Shown: positions 1 to 9,626, counted from the first letter of the stretch. The stretch: 64,000 bases of DNA from Pseudomonadota bacterium (GCA_021325335.1 JAJPHJ010000067.1:1-64000), one strand, 5' to 3'. Translations and numbers: made by a program. The notes: generated by a model not told the origin, from the sequence alone.

Positions 1-103
1 GGATCGCTGTCGCGCAGCGACCGGGTGGAAAAATACAATCGGCTCATGGCAATCGAAGAAATGCTCGGCACGGCGGCGAAGTATCCAGGGGCAGCTGTGT
101 TTC

Positions 104-176
104 GGGCCTGTAGCTCAGTGGTTAGAGCGGCCGGCTCATAACCGGTTGGTCGCAGGTTCAAGTCCTGCCGGGCCCA
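104..176 (+). tRNA. tRNA with CAT anticodon (Met elongator or Ile2)
   Basis: GGGCCTG...CGGGCCC acceptor pairing, GGTTCAAGTCC T-arm, anticodon loop CTCATAA; discriminator A, no encoded CCA. Confidence 0.93.
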
Positions 177-192
177 CGCGTACACGCATCGC

Positions 193-265
193 GCCCCCAT
201 CGTCTAGAGGCCTAGGATACCGCCCTTTCAAGGCGGGGACAGGGATTCGAATTCCCTTGGGGGTA
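193..265 (+). tRNA. tRNA-Glu (TTC)
   Basis: GCCCCCA...TGGGGGT acceptor, anticodon loop CTTTCAA, T-arm AGGGATTCGAATTCCCT. Confidence 0.95.
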
Positions 266-288
266 GGATTTAATCCGCCGGCCTGCAG

Positions 289-450
289 CTACTCCTGGCT
301 GTATGGCTGTTCGGACTGAATCGGGCGCTCTTGCCCGCTCTCGTTTTTCACAGCGTCAACGCAGTCGTTACACAATACCATTGTTGGACGGTCGTCCCAC
401 GATAGCAAGATCAATCCGCTTTTGTTTTTCTTGCATCGATCGCACATCAT
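289..450 (-). CDS. small double-CxxC (zinc-ribbon-like) protein, 53 aa
   Basis: Manual translation of the minus strand: MMCDRCKKNKSGLILLSWDDRPTMVLCNDCVDAVKNESGQERPIQSEQPYSQE*; purine-rich AAGAAGGGGG upstream; below the 60-aa cutoff of the ORF track. Confidence 0.6.
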   Translation of the reverse strand: MMCDRCKKNKSGLILLSWDDRPTMVLCNDCVDAVKNESGQERPIQSEQPYSQE

Positions 451-707
451 AACCCCCTTCTTTTACCCGAACGGCCGAAGCGTATGATACCGGACCGTAC
501 CGGTAAAAGAAATCTGCCAGTTTGCATCGTTGTAGTTTGGGCAAAAGTCCAACCTTTGGTATTCAAGATGGACAGCGTTTCCAACGGTGATCTCGAAAGT
601 CGATCCCGTTTTTGGACCATTACGCAAGGGTAAGAATCAAATGGTCAGTGTGGGCTCCAACATCCATGCTGGCCCGAATCCTTGGGACCGGCGGACGAGC
701 GGTTCAT

Positions 708-1238
708 TCAATGAACCGCCCTGGCGCACGTCGTGGGAAGGCCCGTTGGTGAACAGTAGTACCATTCCCAGCCGTGCGTAACGACGGTCAGATATGAGGA
801 TAGACTGGGTTCGTAAATGACGTTCGAGTGAGGCTGTAATGCACCATCAAAGTACAGAACGTATTGGCTCCCCAACGTGACGACCAGGCCGTGATTAGGC
901 AACCGACTATATCCTGGTTTCAGAGGTTGATGAACGTGAACCCACTGGACCTGCGAGTGCAACCTCGTTGGAAGCATCGCCATCACCTGATTGATGATCA
1001 CTTGGTCGGCGTGGTCTGGTGGAATTGGACTAGTGCTTGGTTGAGGCGGTCTTGGAGACACAGCAACCGACGAAGATGCGAAAGTCTCATGGAGTGAAAC
1101 GGTCGGAAGTGGTGCTGGACTGCCGACGGCCGACACGTTCGGCTCGCGTTGACTTATGTGTTGACAGGCTGACAAACAACACATGAGAACACAAACATGC
1201 AGCTGTTTGAAAGTGCGAGATCGTGGACGCACGGGCAC
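708..1238 (-). CDS. putative lipoprotein
   Basis: N-terminal hydrophobic stretch and lipobox-like LSAC; family not recognised. Confidence 0.4.
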   Translation of the reverse strand: MPVRPRSRTFKQLHVCVLMCCLSACQHISQREPNVSAVGSPAPLPTVSLHETFASSSVAVSPRPPQPSTSPIPPDHADQVIINQVMAMLPTRLHSQVQWVHVHQPLKPGYSRLPNHGLVVTLGSQYVLYFDGALQPHSNVIYEPSLSSYLTVVTHGWEWYYCSPTGLPTTCARAVH

Positions 1239-1453
1239 TATGGCTGCAACCGAGCCTTCTCGAGGATTTCAGCGAAATAGGAATCGGAAACCGTATGTAG
1301 CGGCCCTGGACCGATATCATGTCGAAAAAACAGTTCTTCCGCCATCGACAGCCAGGCAGCCTCAGCCTGTTCAGGTACGCATCCTTTATGCGCGTTAACG
1401 TATTCCGCGATGAAAGCGGCGTAAATTTCGGTCATATACAGCGTTCTGCTCAC
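1238..1453 (-). CDS. hypothetical small protein
   Basis: ORF abutting the downstream lipoprotein ORF, plausible amino-acid composition. Confidence 0.35.
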   Translation of the reverse strand: MSRTLYMTEIYAAFIAEYVNAHKGCVPEQAEAAWLSMAEELFFRHDIGPGPLHTVSDSYFAEILEKARLQP

Positions 1454-1587
1454 CAGCCGTACCCCATCCAGCTTGACTTCGCCGGTTCCGTATAAGTGGA
1501 GGTTGTCTCCTTCGCCCGGACCTGCAACGGTTGCGCAAAGAAGGACCGCGGAGGACCGATCGCAGGGAGTTACCTAAGTACTATTGA

Positions 1588-1794
1588 GTGTCTGACCACC
1601 TCGTTTTCTTACTTGTTGCAGTTGCTCAAGCCGCTGTTGGAACCATGTGGCTTCTAATGCCGGAGCGGGTGCTGGCAAATAGGCCTCCTTCGCCAGTCTT
1701 TAGCCCGCGTGGACGGTTGTTATTTTATCGATGTGCGGGAGCTTTTTTTCTTATTCTTGCAGTGATGAATGCTTACATAAGTACACGCCCCTGA
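1588..1794 (+). CDS. small membrane protein
   Basis: two hydrophobic segments in 68 aa. Confidence 0.4.
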   Translation: MSDHLVFLLVAVAQAAVGTMWLLMPERVLANRPPSPVFSPRGRLLFYRCAGAFFLILAVMNAYISTRP

Positions 1795-2486
1795 GCGATG
1801 GGCGCGGGCGTTGCCGTCACGATGCAATCGATCCTTGTCGCGGCATTGTTGAAGTTATGATCCTCCTCCATCACTCCGAGACCCCGGGCATATCCGTAAC
1901 CGTCCGTGGCTGACGAAACTACGTGTGATCCGTCAAAAAATTCATTGACCTGGAACACGCCAAATTTGGTCGGATTCGTGACGCCCCTGCAGCAAAAAAC
2001 ACGGCTGATCAGGCCGCCTTGCTCGGAAGGATAGTCATACGGTTTGTTGCTGGGACCTGGGCTCGCCGGAACGATGAGCGTCGGCGCCACCGCTTGTGGC
2101 GTTGCCGTAGGGTTCGCCATATATCCGTAAATGAGCGTGTTCTGGTTGGCATCGTTGGCCAACAGCTGGATTTGGGTCGCGCTCTTCGTAGGAGAGCTTG
2201 GGATTTGCTCCGCGTACTCGTAGACCAGCGTGCCGCCAACAGTAGTCGTGCCGAGGACGCTATTGGTCTTGGGGAAAGTCGAAGCACCAGGCGCCGGCGT
2301 GCCTAAGTAGCAGGCATAAGTCCACGTCTCGCCGACCGCGAGCGGTAAGTACGGTTGCGGACTCGGCGAGCCGCCGGGCGGAGGGGTTGGCCCCGGTCCG
2401 GGTCCTGCAGCTCCGCCGCCGCATGCAGCGAGCACGAGAACGTACACCGTCAGCACCAAGGTTGTCCGCCACGTCCAGATCGACAT
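1773..2486 (-). CDS. putative secreted lipoprotein
   Basis: signal peptide with lipobox LAAC followed by Gly/Pro-rich linker. Confidence 0.65.
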   Translation of the reverse strand: MSIWTWRTTLVLTVYVLVLAACGGGAAGPGPGPTPPPGGSPSPQPYLPLAVGETWTYACYLGTPAPGASTFPKTNSVLGTTTVGGTLVYEYAEQIPSSPTKSATQIQLLANDANQNTLIYGYMANPTATPQAVAPTLIVPASPGPSNKPYDYPSEQGGLISRVFCCRGVTNPTKFGVFQVNEFFDGSHVVSSATDGYGYARGLGVMEEDHNFNNAATRIDCIVTATPAPIAQGRVLM

Positions 2487-3969
2487 GCGGCGAGCTTACC
2501 AAGGTGGCCGCTTCGAAATCTTAAAAATCTCCTCAAGTATGCCTCAAGAGCCAATCAACGGCAGTCGGTCGCCCTCGAGCTTGCCTGTCATCGAATACCG
2601 GTTTGGCCGGTACAGCGTCCGAAGCGACGACATGGTCCTCCGATTTGGAACAACGGCACTCCCGCTGGCTCCGAAAGTCGTCAAAACGCTCCTCTTTCTA
2701 CTAGAGAACGCCGGACGGTTCGTCTCCAAGGAGCAGCTGTTGCAAGCCGTTTGGAACAGCGAGCCGGTCGAAGAGAGCAATCTATCGCAAAATATCTACA
2801 TGCTGAGGCGTCAGTTCGAAACCACTTCAGGACAGACGTTTATCGAGACTCTGCCAAAGCGAGGCTACAAGTTCTCGCACCGTGCGACCAGACATGTCCT
2901 CGGTCCCGAAAAGGCGCACGCCAGTCGAAGGCCATTGGGTGCGGCTGTCGGCCTCATAGCGCTCCTTCTGATCGGCGCCTGGCTGTTCGCCGCTCGAAAC
3001 GAAAAAGCAAAATCTCCCCTTGGCGATGCCTTGACCGGACCCGCCGAACAAGCGGATGCGTTGGGTTGGTATTACTGGCGCGGCACTAGCGAATCAGACC
3101 TGCGCGAAAGCATCCGGGAGTTCCGGCTCGTGGTGACAGACGACCCGCGCAACCCGGCCGGCTACGCTGGCGAGGCGATCGCGAGCGCCAAGCTCGCGGA
3201 TGTTTGGGAAGGTAGCCCCTCTGCCCAGGTGGAGTCGGTGGATGCCGAACGGCTGAGCCGGCAAGCCGTCGCTCTCAACGACGCTTCAGGCGTAGCTCAC
3301 GCGGCTCGCGGCTTCGTGGAATATGACACCGACGGCGATTTCGCCGCCGCCGCTGCAGATCTGCGCAAAGCGATTACTCTCGACCCGGATCTCGCGGTCG
3401 CTCACTCCTGGTACGGCGCGGTGTTGCTTTGGCAAGGGGATCTCGTTAACGCGCGACACGAACTCGAGCGTGCATCGACCTTGGACGCTAGCTTGCCGAA
3501 TCTCGCGTATCTTCTGGCCCTCGACCACTACATGAGCCGGGACTACAGCGCTGCCATCGCCTATGCGAAAGTCGTGCAAGCCGATAGTTTGTTCGTCGAA
3601 CCGGCTGAACTGCTGCTCGCCGCCGCTCACGAGCAAACCCACCAATACGCAGCTGCCATACACGACATCGAACGCATGCAGTCAGCTGCGTCGGATCTTG
3701 GTGCCCGGGGCGAGCTCGCACACATCTATGCGTCCATGGGCGACACAGCGAAGGCGCGTTCAGAGCTCAAAGTCGTCGAAAGACTAGCCCACGCGGGGCA
3801 AAGCTGTCCGCTGATAACCGCATTGGCGTATAGCGCCAACGACCGGATTGATGAAGCTTTCGCCTGGCTCTCCCAGATGCCGATGGTGGACCGCACCTTG
3901 TTTTCACATGATCCGCGGCTTGACGTCCTTCGCGGGGATCATCGCTTCGCCCGATGGATGCACGGCTAG
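2485..3969 (+). CDS. CadC/OmpR-type winged-helix transcriptional regulator with TM segment and TPR repeats
   Basis: wHTH motif LPLAPKVVKTLLFLLENAGRFVSKEQLLQAVW...IYMLRRQF...IETLPKRGYKF, TM GAAVGLIALLLIGAWLFA, TPR-like C-terminus; true start may be the later Met near 2539. Confidence 0.85.
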   Translation: MRRAYQGGRFEILKISSSMPQEPINGSRSPSSLPVIEYRFGRYSVRSDDMVLRFGTTALPLAPKVVKTLLFLLENAGRFVSKEQLLQAVWNSEPVEESNLSQNIYMLRRQFETTSGQTFIETLPKRGYKFSHRATRHVLGPEKAHASRRPLGAAVGLIALLLIGAWLFAARNEKAKSPLGDALTGPAEQADALGWYYWRGTSESDLRESIREFRLVVTDDPRNPAGYAGEAIASAKLADVWEGSPSAQVESVDAERLSRQAVALNDASGVAHAARGFVEYDTDGDFAAAAADLRKAITLDPDLAVAHSWYGAVLLWQGDLVNARHELERASTLDASLPNLAYLLALDHYMSRDYSAAIAYAKVVQADSLFVEPAELLLAAAHEQTHQYAAAIHDIERMQSAASDLGARGELAHIYASMGDTAKARSELKVVERLAHAGQSCPLITALAYSANDRIDEAFAWLSQMPMVDRTLFSHDPRLDVLRGDHRFARWMHG

Positions 3970-3970
3970 T

Positions 3971-4396
3971 CTACTCAGTTGCGAAAGACTTCATAGGCGA
4001 AGGTTCTCGCACCTTACGTTTCTCCAGCCGCACGATCGTGCCATTGCCGGGCTTGTGTACGTATTCGACCTTATCCATCAGCTTGCGCATCATGTGGATC
4101 CCATATCCTCGGGGTTGGGGTACGTAGTCTTCGACGGGCGACTGCTGTTCAAACCCAATGCCATAGTCTTCGAGTGAGACGGTCAAGCAATCACCTTGGC
4201 ATTCGCAATCCAAGAGGAAGAGCTCTTGGGTTTTGCTATGCTCGATGATATTGCTGCACGCCTCACCGACGGCGACGATGATATCATCGACGACATAGGG
4301 ATAGTAGCCGCACCCAAGGGCGAACTGCCTCAGATCGCGTCTCACGATGGCAGCGGATTCAGGTCGACTAGGATACTTTCTTTGCAATGCCGTCAC
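3971..4396 (-). CDS. anti-sigma factor / serine kinase, HATPase_c (RsbW-like)
   Basis: VGEACSNIIEHSK and DYGIGF...RGYGIHMMRKLMDKVEY GHKL-type motifs. Confidence 0.85.
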   Translation of the reverse strand: MTALQRKYPSRPESAAIVRRDLRQFALGCGYYPYVVDDIIVAVGEACSNIIEHSKTQELFLLDCECQGDCLTVSLEDYGIGFEQQSPVEDYVPQPRGYGIHMMRKLMDKVEYVHKPGNGTIVRLEKRKVREPSPMKSFATE

Positions 4397-4503
4397 CGGT
4401 CACGCGTCCCCTAGAGCCCAGCACCTATCCATTCCCGCGCGGAGGGGGGTGTAAAACCGATCGACGGCCGGAGTTCATACGGTTTAATGAGAAATGCTCC
4501 CGC

Positions 4504-5973
4504 GTGCCTATACGCTCTCTCGCGATCGCATTGCTGTGCATGGTGACACCGCTTGCCGCCCGAGCGGACAACCCTTCGGATCCAGGCGTGAGACAACCAT
4601 CTGCAATAGACGCCAAGAGACCGCTCGCTCCCGAGCTGCAAATGAGCGTCCGCGACGGATTCACGCTGACGACGGTTGGCGACCTCATCATGTCTCGTCC
4701 GCTCTCGCAGTATGCCGCGCGCGAGCCGGCCTTCAAGTCGATCTTGGACATACTCCGTCAAGGAGATGCGCTCTACGGCAACATGGAGACGCCGATCCTC
4801 GACATCCGGTCTTTCAAAGGATACCCATATTCATATGCCGGCGATTGGACATTGAGCGCGTTGCCCTCCGTCGCCAAGGACCTGCGCGCGATGGGTTTCG
4901 ATCTCGTATCGCGCGCGAACAACCACGCCGAGGATTGGGGCATCGAGGGCATGCGAGAGACGAGCCACTGGCTTGACGACGCCGGCATCGTCTGGGCCGG
5001 CGTGGGTGAAGACCGGGGACGCGCGCGGGCGCCGGCCTTCTTCGAGAGCTCGAAGGGCCGGATCGGCATCGTTTCATTTGCATCGACGTTTCTGCCGACC
5101 GCCGCCGCCCTGCCGCCTGAAGATGGCGCGCCGGGCAGGCCCGGTCTGAGCGCGTTGGCGGTGACACAGTACGTCGACGTGCCAAGAGATCTGATGCAAT
5201 CGCTCGCTCGCGCATCGTGCCGGCTCCAACACCAACACTGTAGCGGCGTGCCCCAATCGTTGACGCTCTTCACGCAGAACTTCAAGCTTGCGTCCTCGTA
5301 CGGATACGAATATTCGATGGATCCCGAGGACCAAGCCGAGATCCTGCGCAGCATTAGAGAAGGCAAGCAATACTCCGATTTTCTCGTCGCCACGATCCAT
5401 TCGCACGAATGCTCGCAGGATTGCGACGACCTCGCAAAGCCTGGCCTGGCTGCGGGATTTCTCCGCACCCTCGCACACCAGGCGATCGACGCAGGCGCAG
5501 ACGAATTCGTGACGACGGGCATCCATAACTTAGGCCCGATCGAAATCTACAAGGGCCGCCCAATTTTCTACGGCCTGTCCAATTTTTTCTGGAGCGATAT
5601 CCAGCTGCCGCTCGCGCACGATCTGTACCAACAAAACCACGCGCTCATGCAACAGGTCTTCGCACACCCGGAGCGGATCACGTCGTGGGATCTTTCCTCC
5701 CCGCTCGACGTGACGGGCGGTTTTGCCGAACCGTTCATCTTTCAGACCGTCATCGCACAATCGACGTTTTCCGGTGGAACGCTCAAGCAGATCAAGCTGA
5801 CGGCCGTCGATCTCGGATACGGCAAACGCCTGACAGAAAGCGGCATCCCACAGCTTGCAGGTCCCGCGGAGGCGACCGTTATCTTCAAGCGAATCGCCGA
5901 TGCCACGGCGCAATTCGGCTTACCGCCGTTGAAGATGACGGTTGACGGCAGCGTCGCAATTGTAAGCCCCTAG
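4504..5973 (+). CDS. CapA family protein (poly-gamma-glutamate synthesis-type)
   Basis: TTVGDLIMS...GNMETPI...ANNHAEDWG...IGIVSFAS...IHNLGPIEIYKGRPIFYGLSNFFW; likely GTG start with signal peptide inside track ORF 4387..5973. Confidence 0.85.
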   Translation: MPIRSLAIALLCMVTPLAARADNPSDPGVRQPSAIDAKRPLAPELQMSVRDGFTLTTVGDLIMSRPLSQYAAREPAFKSILDILRQGDALYGNMETPILDIRSFKGYPYSYAGDWTLSALPSVAKDLRAMGFDLVSRANNHAEDWGIEGMRETSHWLDDAGIVWAGVGEDRGRARAPAFFESSKGRIGIVSFASTFLPTAAALPPEDGAPGRPGLSALAVTQYVDVPRDLMQSLARASCRLQHQHCSGVPQSLTLFTQNFKLASSYGYEYSMDPEDQAEILRSIREGKQYSDFLVATIHSHECSQDCDDLAKPGLAAGFLRTLAHQAIDAGADEFVTTGIHNLGPIEIYKGRPIFYGLSNFFWSDIQLPLAHDLYQQNHALMQQVFAHPERITSWDLSSPLDVTGGFAEPFIFQTVIAQSTFSGGTLKQIKLTAVDLGYGKRLTESGIPQLAGPAEATVIFKRIADATAQFGLPPLKMTVDGSVAIVSP

Positions 5974-5981
5974 AGCCGGAC

Positions 5982-6007
5982 CAGGGATTCGAATTCCTTG
6001 CGGGGTA
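5982..6007 (+). repeat. degenerate copy of tRNA-Glu 3' end (possible old att remnant)
   Basis: CAGGGATTCGAATTCCTTGCGGGGTA vs tRNA-Glu 240-265 CAGGGATTCGAATTCCCTTGGGGGTA, 23/26 identical, 16 contiguous matches. Confidence 0.65.
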
Positions 6008-6480
6008 TGGCTTTGCTGGCCTTGAGCGAGGTACATGTCATGGCTTTTAAGCTTGTCATCGCCGCAGCGTTTTTGACCGTTGCGATGCTCTGCTATGCGG
6101 CGCCGGCAGCCGCCGAGTTCACCGTCTGTAATAGCTCCACGTATGGCAAGGCCAACGTCGCGTACGCCATTACTTGGCAAGACAGCCAAGGGAAGGCATA
6201 CGGTGAGAGTCAGGGCTGGTGGATCGTCGCGCAGGACGCCTGCCAAATCATCGTCACCAACGACATCAGCGCCTACACGGTCTACATCTACGCCTTTGCG
6301 GATTCCGACCCGGTACACGATTGGTGGGGCGGCAGCAATAACTTTTGCCTAAACCCGTCCGATAAGTTCCTCTATCACGGTGATGATATGGACACGCCGT
6401 GTTCAACGGGCCAAGCATACGGCATGCGTTTTATCGACACCGGGGGCAACAGCACCTACACGTACTACTTGCGCGACTAA
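5998..6480 (+). CDS. DUF1036-like secreted protein
   Basis: signal peptide then FTVCNSS...VAYAITW...GWWIVAQDACQIIV...; start uncertain (Met at 6040 also possible). Confidence 0.65.
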   Translation: MRGMALLALSEVHVMAFKLVIAAAFLTVAMLCYAAPAAAEFTVCNSSTYGKANVAYAITWQDSQGKAYGESQGWWIVAQDACQIIVTNDISAYTVYIYAFADSDPVHDWWGGSNNFCLNPSDKFLYHGDDMDTPCSTGQAYGMRFIDTGGNSTYTYYLRD

Positions 6481-6618
6481 GCGCGGCCTCGCGTACCTGA
6501 CTCGGTCGCGCCAATAGAGTGGTCGCCCGCGACTTACATTTTACTGGCTTCACCACCCTCGTGCCGCGAGGGTGAGCCGACAACAACGTTTGTCGAAGGA
6601 TGCCGGAGGGTCACACGC

Positions 6619-7134
6619 ATGAGTTGGGAAGCCATCAGTGCCGGAGCCGCGGTCGTCACGACGGTCGTCATAACCGCGACGGCGATCGCCGCACTCATCC
6701 AAATCCGTCAGCTCAAACTAGCCACGCAACTCGAAGGCTTTCTGGCGCTGCATCGCGAGTATGCATCGCCAGAGATGTATGCCGCGCGCGAGTATGTCGC
6801 GAACGAGTTACCCGAAAGACTGCGTGATGCGAAATACCGCGATGAGCTGGAAAAAGGTGCAGCATTCATCGCGACGCATCCTGAGCTGGTGCTTGGGAAC
6901 TTCTGGGAGAAGGTCGGCGGCCTAGTAAGCTCAGGTCTGTTGGAACCAAACCTATATCTCGAGATGGGCGCGTATCGCGCCATTGAAGCATGGGACCAAT
7001 TAACTCATGTGGTCGAACTGCGCAGAAGAAAGGAGCCGCTGCAATGGGCTGCCTTCGACCACATCGTCAAGCTCAGCCATGAGTACCTGGAGCGCCGCGG
7101 CGGCCTCCCACAAGTTGCTATTCAAGACCAATAG
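6619..7134 (+). CDS. DUF4760-like membrane-anchored protein
   Basis: N-terminal TM, family-like layout shared with 25025..25720. Confidence 0.55.
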   Translation: MSWEAISAGAAVVTTVVITATAIAALIQIRQLKLATQLEGFLALHREYASPEMYAAREYVANELPERLRDAKYRDELEKGAAFIATHPELVLGNFWEKVGGLVSSGLLEPNLYLEMGAYRAIEAWDQLTHVVELRRRKEPLQWAAFDHIVKLSHEYLERRGGLPQVAIQDQ

Positions 7135-7188
7135 GAGGACGTAAGCGCAAGCCGCAAGACCCTCTGTGAAGTGGCTTAGCCAAATCGA

Positions 7189-7261
7189 GGGCGAATAGCT
7201 CAGCTGGTAGAGCACCTCCCTTACAAGGAGGGGGTCACAGGTTCGAGCCCTGTTTCGCCCA
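7189..7261 (+). tRNA. tRNA-Val (TAC), integration target of the element
   Basis: GGGCGAA...TTCGCCC acceptor, anticodon loop CTTACAA, T-arm ACAGGTTCGAGCCCTGT. Confidence 0.95.
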
Positions 7262-7262
7262 C
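7218..7262 (+). repeat. attL-side direct repeat (tRNA-Val 3' half)
   Basis: matches 19201-19245 at 42/45 positions. Confidence 0.85.
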
Positions 7263-7332
7263 ACGTTCAAAGCCTTGCAGTATAAGGAGTTGTGAGCACA
7301 GAGCACCTCGACTTGACGCGCGCGAATTCAGA

Positions 7333-7356
7333 TTGGTGACCGTTTTGGTGACCAAA
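7333..7356 (+). repeat. terminal repeat, candidate integrase arm site (left)
   Basis: TTGGTGACCGTTTTGGTGACCAAA; same motif at 19098-19121 (22/24); internal direct repeat of TTGGTGACC. Confidence 0.65.
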
Positions 7357-7387
7357 TCTTCGGAAAGCTGCAAATTGGGAGTCAAAA

Positions 7388-7627
7388 ATGATCGAGAAAC
7401 ATCGCCCTCGACGTGAAGAGGCACTTGCCGACAGGGCCGGGGAGAAGATTGAGTGGGCGCTCGACGCCATCGCAAAGGCAGAACTCTTGCTCAACAATGG
7501 AGACTTTGCGGAATTCAATCGCAACCTAAACCACGCGAAGACACTGCTGCGGCAAGCGTTGGTCCTCGCCGAGGAAGCGTCAAGCAAGTACAGCGAGCCT
7601 CGCTTCGCCGAGCCCACGAGCCTCTAG
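7388..7627 (+). CDS. small helical hypothetical protein
   Basis: 79 aa, coherent alpha-helical composition; overlaps integrase 3' end by 4 nt. Confidence 0.45.
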   Translation: MIEKHRPRREEALADRAGEKIEWALDAIAKAELLLNNGDFAEFNRNLNHAKTLLRQALVLAEEASSKYSEPRFAEPTSL

Positions 7628-8838
7628 GCGGGCAATGCTTTCTCGGCAAGCGCAGCGTTAAGCGCTACGTTCATGCGAGCCGCAGCATCAGACTCAAGGT
7701 CTGGGCTCATGTGCGAGTAGATGTCAAGCGTCATCCGCGTGGTCGCGTGGCCCAACCGATCGGCCACGACCTTCGGGTGAAGACCTTGCCGTAGCATCTC
7801 GGTGGCAGCGGTGTGCCGCAGTATATGGGAGCCGATGCTGCCGATGCCGGCGGCGATCGCACACTTGCGAAAGTCGCGCGAGAAGTTGTGAGGCTCCCAC
7901 GGCCCGCCGGCAAACCCCGCAAAGACCAGATCGTTGTCGACCCATGCCTCGCCCATACGCAAGCGCTCTTTGTTCTGCCACACGCGATGAGCGACCAGGG
8001 CGTCGATCGCGATCTCTGGCAGCGTCACCACCCGTGTCTTCGCGGTCTTCGGTGCCTTGAAACGCAATGCGCCTTTTGTGCTTTCGAGCGATCGGCGGAC
8101 CGCGAGTCGGCGTCGGTCCAGATCCAAATCCTTCCAGCGCAGCGCGAGCAGCTCGCCGCGTCGCAGACCAGTGGCCAAGAGCGTCAGTATCGGCGCGTAC
8201 ATTCGCGAGCTCGACGCCGCGACGAGCAGTGCTTTGAACTCGTCGGCGCATAGCGCTCTGCGCTCGTTCACTGCAAGCTTTGGGAGTTCAAGGCCGGCCG
8301 CCATGTTGCGGACGACCAGATTGTCATCGAAAGCGCTTTGGAGCGCCCCGCGCAGCACCGTATGGATCTTCCGAATTGTCGCCGACGATAGGCTGGCCCG
8401 CTTGGCTTTGTGTGGCTTCTTGCTCTTACGCGGGAGCCGGCCTTCAGCAAGCCACCGAGAATATTGGGCGCGAATGACTTGACGATCGAGCCGATCGAGC
8501 TTGAGCTTGCCAAATGCTGGAATAAGGCGCTGCTCTATTACAGCTTCGTAATCTTCGCGTGTTCCAAGCTCAAGGTCGGTCTTAGTCGCAAACCACCGAC
8601 GCAGAAAGTGTTCAACATCAAGCTGAGACGGGTTTGAACGAACACCAGCGTCGTGCTCGCGCAGTAGGGAGCGGAGCTCTTTGGCCGCGTCGCGTTCCGT
8701 ACCATAGACGGTTTTTGTGCGGCGTTCGCGCTTGCCGTCAGCGCGTCGGCCGAGCTCTACGAATAGACGCCAACAGCTTGTGTGCTTGTCGGACCCGCGG
8801 ACGCGACGAGTGCCGCGCTTGACCATGTAGCCCTTCAT
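7624..8838 (-). CDS. tyrosine recombinase / phage integrase
   Basis: TGLRRGELLALRW ... HILRHTAATEMLRQGLHPKVVADRLGHATTRMTLDIYSHM catalytic motifs (R..HxxR..H..Y). Confidence 0.97.
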   Translation of the reverse strand: MKGYMVKRGTRRVRGSDKHTSCWRLFVELGRRADGKRERRTKTVYGTERDAAKELRSLLREHDAGVRSNPSQLDVEHFLRRWFATKTDLELGTREDYEAVIEQRLIPAFGKLKLDRLDRQVIRAQYSRWLAEGRLPRKSKKPHKAKRASLSSATIRKIHTVLRGALQSAFDDNLVVRNMAAGLELPKLAVNERRALCADEFKALLVAASSSRMYAPILTLLATGLRRGELLALRWKDLDLDRRRLAVRRSLESTKGALRFKAPKTAKTRVVTLPEIAIDALVAHRVWQNKERLRMGEAWVDNDLVFAGFAGGPWEPHNFSRDFRKCAIAAGIGSIGSHILRHTAATEMLRQGLHPKVVADRLGHATTRMTLDIYSHMSPDLESDAAARMNVALNAALAEKALPA

Positions 8839-9626
8839 TGCAGTGTTCCTTTCAGGTCAGCTCGCCGTCCAAGATAGTGGCGAGGGTTTTTCATAACGTC
8901 TTCGATTCTGTTTTTTAGATGTCGCTCAAGGCCACTAGTTGGGATCCCCTTCATTTCCAGCAATGATATTGCGAGGTCGATAAGAACTCGGCTTTCGGAG
9001 AGCGTGAAATACTGCATTGCCGATACCCATATCCCCGATAAGAGGTCCGCCGGAGGACCGCTCACACGCAGTTGGCTCTTGAAATCAAACAATGACGCGA
9101 TCTCATCAGCAAAAGCCTGAAGGGGCCAAGGAACGCCTGGCGGCCAGCCACTGGATTCAGGAACGTCACGCAGTTGGGCTAAGTAGTCTTTGACTTGGAA
9201 CATGGTCAGCAGACGTGCCCGCTCACCAGCATCGAGAGGCTTAAAAAAAGTCCAAAATCGCGCAACCGTCCCAGGCTTGAAATACGCCTGGGCTAGGTCC
9301 AAGCAGTACGAGAGCTGCTTTTCCGCTTTGACGAGTTGAGCCTCGGCGAGAGCCGCCCCGCCGACAAGCTGCAGGTATCCGACCGGTATGCCAAATTTCG
9401 AAGCATAGCTTTCGATCGTCTGAGCACGAGGTGTCTTCCGTCGGAACTGACGGGCAACAGCCGATGCATTCTGCCCCAAGGCTTCCGCAACGCGTTCCTG
9501 TGACAGTCCGCGGTTATGTAAAAGCCTCGCCAATTCTCGCATGACCGCACTTGAGGCTGTTTGGCTTAGCTCGAGCAGTGCATCGTTGATGCGGCCACCC
9601 TCGGGATCTTTGCGTCTCTTTGGCAT
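8835..9626 (-). CDS. XRE/Cro-CI-type helix-turn-helix regulator
   Basis: LLHNRGLSQERVAEALGQNASAVARQFRRKTPRAQTIESYASKFG; 4-nt overlap with integrase. Confidence 0.8.
   Translation of the reverse strand: MPKRRKDPEGGRINDALLELSQTASSAVMRELARLLHNRGLSQERVAEALGQNASAVARQFRRKTPRAQTIESYASKFGIPVGYLQLVGGAALAEAQLVKAEKQLSYCLDLAQAYFKPGTVARFWTFFKPLDAGERARLLTMFQVKDYLAQLRDVPESSGWPPGVPWPLQAFADEIASLFDFKSQLRVSGPPADLLSGIWVSAMQYFTLSESRVLIDLAISLLEMKGIPTSGLERHLKNRIEDVMKNPRHYLGRRADLKGTLQ

Noticed and set aside
2355-3089. Long opposite- or alternate-frame ORFs such as 2355..3089, 28402..29469, 29845..30627, 54575..55957, 54660..55619, 62218..63594
   Set aside because: Arg/His-rich shadow frames of high-GC genes with better-supported coding on another frame.
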